Notes under the pieces: generated by a model
Database searches by the model: none
What the model was told of the DNA's origin: nothing
The model's input: the letters and a program-made list of their open reading frames with translations, nothing else
Position numbers and translations under genes: made by a program
In this document: in pieces, positions 1 through 5,003 of the stretch
Numbering within the stretch: the stretch's first letter is position 1
How the letters are laid out: each line of letters opens with the position of its first letter
Assembly: GCA_007117945.1 (NCBI GenBank)
Contig: SKTN01000117.1
Coordinates: 1 to 7,173 of the forward strand
Length of the DNA: 7,173 nt
Source: Nitriliruptoraceae bacterium
Lineage (GTDB): Bacteria; Actinomycetota; Nitriliruptoria; Nitriliruptorales; Nitriliruptoraceae
Direction: 5' to 3'

Positions 1-300
1 ATCGCTTCGGCGGTGGAGGAGCAGACGGCGACCACCAACGAGATCGCCCGCAGTGTGAACGAGGCTGCGGCCGGTTCCGCGCAGATCGCGGAGAACATCA
101 CCTCGGTGGCCTCGGCTGCGGGTGAGGCCGCCCAGGGTGCGGGCCGTGCCCAGGACGCCGCCGGTGAGCTGCGGGCGGTCGCCACGGATCTCCAAGCCGT
201 GGTCAACGGTGCCGACGACCACCACGCCACCCCCACGGCGACGTCCACAGCCACGTCCACCGTGGACCGCGAACCGGTCGGAACAGGTTGGCAGGGTTGA
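1..300 (+). CDS. Methyl-accepting chemotaxis protein, C-terminal fragment (5' end outside window)
   Basis: The open frame enters from the left edge in frame 1 and gives 99 residues before TGA. Residues 1-68 are an Ala/Glu/Gln/Ser-rich amphipathic helix containing VEEQTATTNEI (5-15). This is the usual sequence of the returning helix of the MCP cytoplasmic hairpin, where methylatable Glu/Gln pairs lie (candidates E6, E7, Q8). The sensor, membrane, HAMP and hairpin-tip parts are upstream and unseen. The protein would pass ligand signals to CheA/CheW and be modified by the CheR and CheB encoded downstream. Residues 69-99 form a flexible His/Thr/Ser/Pro-rich tail with a four-residue repeat (TSTA, TSTV) and a Trp three residues from the end. 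The tail does not match the enterobacterial NWETF tether. The family call is firm; the ligand is unknown. Confidence 0.93.
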   Translation: MASAVEEQTATTNEIARSVNEAAAGSAQIAENITSVASAAGEAAQGAGRAQDAAGELRAVATDLQAVVNGADDHHATPTATSTATSTVDREPVGTGWQG

Positions 301-322
301 GCCGCGAGACCTGATCACCACC

Positions 323-356
323 CACTCGGGCCGGCGCGCAGGCGCCGGCCCGAGTG
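323..356 (+). terminator. Perfect 15-bp GC hairpin after the MCP gene
   Basis: The arms at 323-337 and 342-356 are exact inverted complements (CACTCGGGCCGGCGC and its partner) around a 4-nt loop, GCAG. The hairpin starts 22 nt after the MCP stop. No U-tract follows (next bases CTGTAGG), as is common for terminators in high-GC actinobacteria. It would end or attenuate the receptor transcript before cheY, or protect its 3' end. The structure is certain; the terminator role is inferred. Confidence 0.72.
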
Positions 357-450
357 CTGTAGGTGGGACTGGAGCGGCCGACAGGCTGGAGGACCCGGCA
401 AGGTCCACTCACGGACCGGTGCGACGTCGACCAGCGGTCACAGGGCGGGT

Positions 451-455
451 GGAGG
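451..455 (+). promoter_or_regulatory. Shine-Dalgarno site of the first cheY
   Basis: GGAGG lies 4 nt before the ATG at 460. It supports that start, which is also where response-regulator homology begins. The leader from 357 to 450 follows the hairpin and is the natural place for a promoter of the cheY-cheB-cheR group, but no clear -10/-35 pair is visible there. Confidence 0.7.
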
Positions 456-459
456 CGAG

Positions 460-828
460 ATGCGGGCCATCGTGGTGGATGACTCCCGGGCGACCCGGGC
501 GATCCTGGTGCGGATCCTCGCCGAGCTCGGTTTCGAGTGCCACCAGGCCGCCCACGGTCGGGAGGCGCTCGACCTCCTCGCGGCGCAGGGTGTGGTCGAG
601 CTCGCCCTCGTTGACTGGAACATGCCGGTGATGGACGGGTTGGCGTTCGTGCGACAGGTCCGCGCCGACGGCGCCCTGGATGGGATGAAGCTCGTCATGG
701 TCACCACCGAGGGGGACACCGCCCACCTGGTGCGCGCCCTGGAGGCCGGTGCCGACGAGTACGCGATGAAGCCCTTCACCGCCGCGGTCATCCGCGAGAA
801 GCTCCAGCTGTTGGACCTCGCGCAGTGA
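460..828 (+). CDS. cheY: Chemotaxis response regulator CheY (first copy)
   Basis: This 122-residue stand-alone receiver domain has no output domain, matching the usual CheY length. The acidic pocket is D7-D8 and the phosphoacceptor is D52 in VDWNMP (51-56). The switch Thr is T82 or T83 in VTTEGD, and the conserved Lys is K104 in MKPF. It is therefore predicted to accept phosphate from CheA and act on the flagellar motor switch. It is the first gene after the hairpin and stands 16 nt ahead of cheB, so the two are probably cotranscribed. A second CheY follows at 3363. Which of the two binds the motor and which acts as a phosphate sink or adaptor cannot be told from sequence. Confidence 0.95.
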   Translation: MRAIVVDDSRATRAILVRILAELGFECHQAAHGREALDLLAAQGVVELALVDWNMPVMDGLAFVRQVRADGALDGMKLVMVTTEGDTAHLVRALEAGADEYAMKPFTAAVIREKLQLLDLAQ

Positions 829-832
829 GCTG

Positions 833-837
833 GGAGG
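833..837 (+). promoter_or_regulatory. Shine-Dalgarno site fixing the GTG start of cheB
   Basis: GGAGG lies in the 16-nt gap between cheY and cheB, 7 nt before GTG 845. It supports that start, and the receiver-domain homology begins directly after it. Confidence 0.75.
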
Positions 838-844
838 TGGACCC

Positions 845-1993
845 GTGCTGAAGCCCCGCATCCTCGTCGTTGACGACGCGGTCGTCGTCCGTCGGATCGT
901 CACCACCGTGCTGGGTGACGAGCCCGACCTCGAGGTCGTGGGCACCGCACCCAACGGTCGGATCGCGCTGCAGAAGATCGAGCAGCTGAACCCGGACCTG
1001 GTGACCCTCGACGTCGAGATGCCCGTGATGGACGGGCTGGAGACGTTGCAGGCGATCCGCGCGGCCTATCCGCGCCTGCCCGTCATCATGTTCTCCACCC
1101 TCACCGAGCGCGGCGCCGCGGTGACGATGGAGGCCCTGATGCACGGGGCCAACGAGTACGTCACCAAACCGGCCAACGTGGGCAGCGTCACCGAGGCGAT
1201 GGACCGGATCCGCGAGGAACTGGTGCCGAAGATCCAGGCGCTGACCGGGCTGGCGCCGCGACCCGCAGCACGGCGTCACGGCGCGCCGCACACGCCCCGC
1301 CCCGCGGCACCCCGCCCCGTCCCCACGCCGGGTGCCGCGCGCAGGGGAGCGGTGGCGGTACCGACGCGCCGGACGGCGCGGACGCCGGAACTGCCCGTCC
1401 AGGCCGTGGTCATCGGCATCTCCACGGGGGGACCGAACGCGCTCGCGGAGCTGGTGCCGGCGCTGCCCCGTGACCTTGGCGTGCCCGTGTTGATCGTGCA
1501 GCACATGCCACCGATGTTCACCCGCCTGCTGGCCGAACGGCTGGATGCCACCTCGTCGCTGTCGGTGCGGGAGGCCGGGCATGACGAGTGGGTGGAACCG
1601 GGCTACGTCCTGCTGGCGCCCGGCGGTCACCACCTCGAGGTCCACCGGCGGGGCACCCGGGTCTACACCGCCGTGACCGACGGCCCCCTGGAGAACTCCT
1701 GCCGACCGGCCGCCGACGTGCTCTTCAGGACCGCCGCACGGGCCTACGGTCCCGGCACCCTGGGGGTCATCATGACCGGGATGGGTGCCGATGGGCGTCG
1801 CGGGACCGCGCATGTGCGCGAGGTCGGTGGGCACGTCCTCGCCCAGGACGAGGCCACCTCGGTGGTGTGGGGGATGCCCGGCGCTGCGGTGCAGGCCGGG
1901 ACCGTGGACCTGGTGCTCCCGCTACGGCAGCTCGCCGAGGAGATCATGGCCCGCGTCCAGCAGGTCGCGCAACGCCCGGTGGCACACCGATGA
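845..1993 (+). CDS. cheB: Protein-glutamate methylesterase/deamidase CheB
   Basis: This 382-residue protein has the standard two-domain CheB layout. The N-terminal receiver (about 4-122) has acidic pair D10-D11, phosphoacceptor D56 in TLDVEMP, switch Ser/Thr at S84-T85 and K108 in TKPA. A Pro/Ala/Arg-rich linker (about 137-183) follows. The C-terminal esterase domain (about 186-370) carries the catalytic Ser S193 in GISTGGP, His H220 in QHMPP and Asp D316 in GMGADG. It removes methyl groups from receptor glutamates and deamidates receptor glutamines when phosphorylated by CheA, giving adaptation opposite to CheR. The linker is longer and more basic than the enterobacterial one as I recall it. 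The stop overlaps the cheR start (ATGA), indicating translational coupling. Every catalytic residue is present. Confidence 0.97.
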   Translation: MLKPRILVVDDAVVVRRIVTTVLGDEPDLEVVGTAPNGRIALQKIEQLNPDLVTLDVEMPVMDGLETLQAIRAAYPRLPVIMFSTLTERGAAVTMEALMHGANEYVTKPANVGSVTEAMDRIREELVPKIQALTGLAPRPAARRHGAPHTPRPAAPRPVPTPGAARRGAVAVPTRRTARTPELPVQAVVIGISTGGPNALAELVPALPRDLGVPVLIVQHMPPMFTRLLAERLDATSSLSVREAGHDEWVEPGYVLLAPGGHHLEVHRRGTRVYTAVTDGPLENSCRPAADVLFRTAARAYGPGTLGVIMTGMGADGRRGTAHVREVGGHVLAQDEATSVVWGMPGAAVQAGTVDLVLPLRQLAEEIMARVQQVAQRPVAHR

Positions 1994-2811
1994 GCGCCCT
2001 GAGCTCCACCGACGTTGACTACGTCCGCGAGGTCGTCCGTGCGACCTCGGCGATCGTGCTGGACCTGAGCAAGACCTACCTCGTGGAGTCGCGTCTGGCG
2101 CCGGTGGCGCGCCAGGTCGGGGCCACGGACCTCTCCGACCTGGTGGCACGGATGCGGCGCGACTCCTCGGGCAGGCTCCGTGACCGGGTCGTGGACGCCA
2201 TGACCACCAACGAGACCTCCTTCTACCGCGACGCCCCGCTGTGGGCGGCGCTGGAGCAGCAGATCATCCCCGCGTTGATCGCCGCGCGGGCGCGTGAACG
2301 GGCCCTGACCTTCTGGTCCGCGGCCTCCTCCAGCGGCCAGGAGGCCTACAGCCTGGCGATGCTGCTACGGGACCGCTTCCCCGACGTGGTGGCGGGCTGG
2401 AACGTGCGCATCATCGCCACCGACCTCTCCGCCGACATGCTGGGCCGGGCGGCCGCCGGGCGCTACACCCAGCTCGAGGTCAACCGCGGCCTGCCGGCGC
2501 CACGCCTGGTGCGCTACTTCGAGCGGTCCGGGACCTTCTGGCAGCTGCAGGACGAGATCCGCCAGATGGTCGAGTTCCGTGCGATGAACCTGGTGAAGCC
2601 CTGGCCCTTCGTGCCCGACGTGGATGTGCTGTTCCTGCGCAACGTCCTCATCTACTTCGACCAGAGCACCAAGCAGGCGATCCTGGGTCGCTGCCGCTCG
2701 GTCCTCAAGCCTGACGGGCATCTGGTGCTCGGCACCTCCGAGACCACGCTCAACATCGACCCGAGCTACACCCGGACGGTGACCGGCAACGCCACCACCT
2801 ACCGACCCTGA
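1990..2811 (+). CDS. cheR: Chemotaxis protein methyltransferase CheR
   Basis: This 273-residue S-adenosylmethionine-dependent methyltransferase methylates receptor glutamates. The N-terminal helical domain (about 5-80) ends in MTTNETSFYRD (71-81), the family's conserved TTNxTxFFR-type motif. The SAM-binding region includes WSAASSSGQEAYS (109-121, acidic E118) and ATDLS (143-147). RNVLIYF (217-223) is the typical CheR signature. The frame stays open back to 1588, but homology begins at MSALSS, and ATG 1990 overlaps the cheB stop by four bases. There is no good Shine-Dalgarno before it, so translation is probably coupled to cheB. The loop between RYFERSG (174-180) and EIRQMVEF (189-196) looks about four residues shorter than in E. 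coli CheR. This points to the pentapeptide-independent type; that comparison is from memory. Confidence 0.96.
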   Translation: MSALSSTDVDYVREVVRATSAIVLDLSKTYLVESRLAPVARQVGATDLSDLVARMRRDSSGRLRDRVVDAMTTNETSFYRDAPLWAALEQQIIPALIAARARERALTFWSAASSSGQEAYSLAMLLRDRFPDVVAGWNVRIIATDLSADMLGRAAAGRYTQLEVNRGLPAPRLVRYFERSGTFWQLQDEIRQMVEFRAMNLVKPWPFVPDVDVLFLRNVLIYFDQSTKQAILGRCRSVLKPDGHLVLGTSETTLNIDPSYTRTVTGNATTYRP

Positions 2812-2829
2812 ACCCGACCCCTGTGCACC

Positions 2830-2834
2830 GAGGG
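2830..2834 (+). promoter_or_regulatory. Shine-Dalgarno site fixing the cheX start
   Basis: GAGGG is 6 nt before ATG 2841. It favours that codon over the in-frame GTG at 2823, which would place this site inside the coding region and add six residues of no recognisable homology. Confidence 0.65.
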
Positions 2835-2840
2835 ACCACC

Positions 2841-3296
2841 ATGGACGCACCCGTCGTCGAGCTCGACCGCATCGCCAGCGACATCTGGACCGCGATGCTG
2901 GGGCTGACCCTGGAGCCCTACCACGACGCCCCGGTCTTCCCGCCCGACCAGCGGGTGGCCACCGGCATCGTGCAGATCACCGGGGACTTCGAGGGAGCGG
3001 TGACGGTCCAGCTCGCGGAGACGAAGGCCCGCGAGGTCGCGGCCATCATGTTCGCCATGGGACCGGACGAGATCGGTGAGGAGGAGGTCTCCGACGCCGT
3101 CGGCGAGCTGGCGAACATGACCGGTGGGAACGTGAAGTCGACGCTGTGCGGCGTCTGCCAGCTGTCACTGCCGTCGGTCACCAGCGGCCGGGACTACCAC
3201 GTCAGCGTGCCGGGTACCGCCGTCCGCGATCGCATCGGCATGACCTGCGGCGGCGAGCTGGTGGTCATCACGATGCTGCTCCGTCAGGATGCCTGA
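2841..3296 (+). CDS. cheX: CheX-type CheY-P phosphatase
   Basis: The 151-residue protein has the length and layout of the CheX family (CheC/CheX/FliY superfamily), which hydrolyses CheY-phosphate in bacteria without CheZ. The strand segment around GIVQITGDFEGAVTVQL (42-58) is followed by a helix with VGELANMTGGNVKS (87-100). The catalytic Glu and Asn of the ExxN signature are E89 and N92. Only one ExxN helix is present, as in CheX and unlike CheC, which has two; CheX normally works as a dimer. The gene lies 29 nt after cheR and 66 nt before the second cheY. This placement suggests it resets one or both CheYs. I am confident of the family and less so of the preferred partner. Confidence 0.87.
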   Translation: MDAPVVELDRIASDIWTAMLGLTLEPYHDAPVFPPDQRVATGIVQITGDFEGAVTVQLAETKAREVAAIMFAMGPDEIGEEEVSDAVGELANMTGGNVKSTLCGVCQLSLPSVTSGRDYHVSVPGTAVRDRIGMTCGGELVVITMLLRQDA

Positions 3297-3349
3297 ACCG
3301 CACGACACGCCCCAGAGCCCGCCCATACCCCCCAGCAGCCAACGGAAAC

Positions 3350-3356
3350 GGAAGGA
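3350..3356 (+). promoter_or_regulatory. Shine-Dalgarno site of the second cheY
   Basis: GGAAGGA lies 6 nt before GTG 3363. It overlaps a small tandem hexamer (AACGGA twice, 3341-3352). It fixes the GTG start, which agrees with where receiver homology begins. Confidence 0.6.
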
Positions 3357-3362
3357 CCCGAC

Positions 3363-3725
3363 GTGAAGATCCTCGTCGTGGATGACAGCAAGGCGATGCG
3401 TGCCATCGTCAAGCGTGCCCTGTCGACGCTCGATCGTGTGGCGGGGGCGACGATCCTCGAAGCCGTGGACGGCAGGGAGGCCCTCGAGGTCATCCAGGCC
3501 GAGTCACCCGACCTCGTGCTGTCGGACTGGAACATGCCCGAGATGACCGGCATCGAGCTCCTCCAGGCGTTGCACGAGGCCGGGACGGTGCCGACCTTCG
3601 GCTTCGTCACCTCCGAGTCCACCCCGGAGATGCACGAGCTGGCCAAGACCCACGGTGCCCGCTTCCTGGTGAGCAAGCCCTTCACGCCCGAGTCGCTGGA
3701 CCAGGCGCTCGCCGGCGTACTGTGA
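3363..3725 (+). CDS. cheY: Chemotaxis response regulator CheY (second copy)
   Basis: This 120-residue single receiver domain has acidic pair D7-D8, phosphoacceptor D55 in SDWNMPEM, switch Thr T83 in FVTSES and K105 in SKPF, so it should be phosphorylatable. It differs widely from the first CheY (for example DDSKAMRAIVKRAL here against DDSRATRAILVRIL there). It is therefore a separate paralogue, not a recent duplication. It follows cheX by 66 nt and precedes the 161-aa protein at 3739 by 13 nt. Being bracketed by a CheX and a candidate CheX-like protein, it may form a sub-module with a dedicated phosphatase. Either motor binding or a phosphate-sink role is possible. Confidence 0.94.
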   Translation: MKILVVDDSKAMRAIVKRALSTLDRVAGATILEAVDGREALEVIQAESPDLVLSDWNMPEMTGIELLQALHEAGTVPTFGFVTSESTPEMHELAKTHGARFLVSKPFTPESLDQALAGVL

Positions 3726-3728
3726 GCC

Positions 3729-3733
3729 AGGAG
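3729..3733 (+). promoter_or_regulatory. Shine-Dalgarno site of the 161-aa gene
   Basis: AGGAG lies 5 nt before GTG 3739, within the 13-nt gap after the second cheY. It supports the GTG start and cotranscription with cheY. Confidence 0.65.
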
Positions 3734-3738
3734 CCATC

Positions 3739-4224
3739 GTGAGTGCCCGCTGCCCGCTGCCCGCCCGGGCGTCCTTCCGGGACCTGCTGCGCGACCTCGT
3801 CGGGCAGCAGGTGACCGTACGGCCCGGGCCGCCCCTGGCCCTGCGCGAGGACCGACCGAGCTACCTCGCGGGGTACCGCTTCGATGCGGGTGGGGCTGCG
3901 GCGATGGCCGTCGCCGACCTCACCCTCGCCGCGGCCGCGGGCGCGGCCATCGGCATGATGCCACCGAAGGAGACCCTCGCCGAGGTGGAGGAGGCGGGCG
4001 CGCTCGAGGGCGACATGCTGGAGTTCTTCCACGAGGTCGTCAACGTCGCGGCGCGCCTGCTCAACAGCCCCACCACCCCCCACGTCGTGCTGCGCAGCCT
4101 CGATCCGGTGCCCGGCGAGATCGCGGAGGACCTCGCCGCGATGGCGACGGCGCCCTCGGTCCGCCACGACTGGAGCGTGACCATCGAGGGGTACGGCGAG
4201 GGTCGCCTGGTGTTCATCGGCTGA
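3739..4224 (+). CDS. Unrecognised 161-aa protein of the chemotaxis operon, possibly a divergent CheX/CheC-like phosphatase
   Basis: I do not recognise this protein with certainty. It has no signal peptide or convincing membrane segment. Residues 53-73 are an Ala-rich helix (AMAVADLTLAAAAGAAIGMM) flanked by acidic stretches, not a transmembrane span. After an acidic helix (76-90) comes LEFFHEVVNVAARLLN (94-109), with Glu99 and Asn102 in an ExxN arrangement like the catalytic helix of CheX, CheC and FliY. Predicted strands follow (115-121 and 145-160). The order of strand, Ala-rich helix, acidic turn and ExxN helix resembles the upstream cheX product, but overall identity is low. It starts 13 nt after the second cheY and is the last gene of the operon. 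CheY-P dephosphorylation or CheY binding is an inference; it may instead be an adaptor that has lost catalysis. Confidence 0.85.
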   Translation: MSARCPLPARASFRDLLRDLVGQQVTVRPGPPLALREDRPSYLAGYRFDAGGAAAMAVADLTLAAAAGAAIGMMPPKETLAEVEEAGALEGDMLEFFHEVVNVAARLLNSPTTPHVVLRSLDPVPGEIAEDLAAMATAPSVRHDWSVTIEGYGEGRLVFIG

Positions 4225-4230
4225 TCAGGG

Positions 4231-4254
4231 GGCCGGTGTCCCCGTCACCGGGCC
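4231..4254 (+). terminator. Candidate terminator hairpin at the end of the chemotaxis operon
   Basis: GGCCGGTG (4231-4238) can pair with CACC-G-GGCC (4246-4254). The result is an 8-bp stem with one bulged G and a 7-nt loop, starting 6 nt after the stop at 4224. No U-tract is present. Position and structure fit the end of the operon before the unrelated gene at 4349; the role is inferred. Confidence 0.5.
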
Positions 4255-4282
4255 GTCAGCCCAGCTCGCCCTCGCGGGCGTC

Positions 4283-4288
4283 TACCGT
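4283..4288 (+). promoter_or_regulatory. Possible -10 box for the SDR-like gene
   Basis: TACCGT fits the actinobacterial TAnnnT -10 pattern and lies 60 nt before the ATG at 4349, in the 124-bp gap after the chemotaxis operon. No convincing -35 is seen 16-19 nt upstream. A short inverted repeat (CCGTG 4285-4289, CACGG 4295-4299) overlaps it. Confidence 0.3.
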
Positions 4289-4338
4289 GCCGGCCACGGG
4301 CCGGGTGCACCGCCCCGGCTCCCTCGCTGTCGCTGCAC

Positions 4339-4343
4339 AGGAG
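4339..4343 (+). promoter_or_regulatory. Shine-Dalgarno site of the SDR-like gene
   Basis: AGGAG lies 5 nt before ATG 4349. It supports that start over any upstream codon and agrees with the nucleotide-binding strand beginning at residue 2. Confidence 0.65.
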
Positions 4344-4348
4344 CGGTC

Positions 4349-5002
4349 ATGGACGTCCTCGTCATCGGTTCGACCAAGGGCACGGGGCACCTCGTGGTGT
4401 CCGAACTGCTGGGCCGCGGTCACGGCGTGCGGGGGATGGTCCGCTCCCGTGAGCAGGTCGCCGCCCTCGAGGACCGGGGTGCCACCGCGGTGCTGGGGGA
4501 CCTCGAGGGCAGCCTCGACGGGGTCGTGGAGGGCGTGGACGCCGTGGCCTTCTGCGCCGGCTCCGGCTCGCAGACGGGACCCGATGCCACCCTGCGGGTC
4601 GATCTCCACGGGGCGGTGCGGGTGATCGACGCCTGCGTCGAGGCGGGGATCCCCAGGTTCGTGCTGCTGTCCTCGATCGCCGCGGACGATCCGATGCGGG
4701 GCTCCGCAGCGATCCGGCACTACCTCGCGGCGATGCACGCTCGTGACCGGATCCTGGCGGCCAGCGGGTTGGACGCCACGATCGTGCGTCCGGGTGGCCT
4801 GACCCATGACGCAGGTACCGGGCGGATCGAGGTGGGTGTGCCGACGCTGCCGTCGCGCGGGTCGATCCCCCGGGCCGATGTGGCCGCCGTGCTGGTGGGC
4901 TGCCTCGAGCGCGATGACACCATCGGTGCCACCTTCGAGGTGATCGGGGGGCAGACCCCGGTGGAGGAGGCCCTCGACCAGGTGGCGGCCAGCCTCAGCT
5001 GA
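4349..5002 (+). CDS. Atypical SDR-family NAD(P)-binding protein
   Basis: This 217-residue, single-domain Rossmann protein resembles the NAD(P)H-binding atypical short-chain dehydrogenases (YhfK/YwnB-like). The first strand and glycine loop are VLVIGSTKGTG (3-13). An Asp (D51 in GDL) marks the adenine-contacting position, CAGSG (69-73) the fourth strand, LLSS (106-109) the Ser region, and SGLDATIVRPGGL (139-151) is a strong family signature. The glycine loop has the GxxxGxG spacing of classical SDRs, not the GxxGxxG usual in this group. The active-site YxxxK becomes Y125-L-A-A-M129, so the catalytic Lys is missing. It is therefore probably a cofactor-binding or redox-sensing protein, or a reductase with altered chemistry; its substrate cannot be predicted. 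It converges on sir2, and the two 3' ends overlap by 8 bp. Confidence 0.85.
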   Translation: MDVLVIGSTKGTGHLVVSELLGRGHGVRGMVRSREQVAALEDRGATAVLGDLEGSLDGVVEGVDAVAFCAGSGSQTGPDATLRVDLHGAVRVIDACVEAGIPRFVLLSSIAADDPMRGSAAIRHYLAAMHARDRILAASGLDATIVRPGGLTHDAGTGRIEVGVPTLPSRGSIPRADVAAVLVGCLERDDTIGATFEVIGGQTPVEEALDQVAASLS

Positions 5003-5003
5003 G
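4994..5003. other. Palindrome holding the stop codons of two convergent genes
   Basis: CTCAGCTGAG is a perfect 10-bp palindrome. Its core TCAGCTGA supplies TGA to the + strand gene (5000-5002) and TGA to the - strand sir2 gene (4995-4997), so the two coding regions overlap by 8 bp. There is no intergenic room for a terminator, so each transcript must run into the other gene. Confidence 0.95.

Noticed and set aside
1255..1390. Very G+C-rich Arg/Pro/Ala stretch within cheB, considered as an insertion or frameshift
   Set aside because: It is the expected flexible linker between receiver and esterase domains. Both domains stay in frame and intact.
788..1834. Long open frame of 348 codons on the - strand opposite cheB
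   Set aside because: It is the codon-position shadow of a GC-rich gene. It is Arg/His/Gly-rich, has no recognisable domain and lies fully opposite a CheB with every catalytic residue intact.
1588..1989. N-terminal extension of cheR to the upstream GTG/ATG in the same frame
   Set aside because: The extra 134 residues overlap cheB and are Arg/Gly/Pro-rich shadow sequence. CheR homology begins right after ATG 1990, which forms an ATGA overlap with the cheB stop.
2823..2840. GTG 2823 as the cheX start
   Set aside because: A GAGGG site lies 6 nt before ATG 2841 and would be inside the coding region if GTG 2823 were used.
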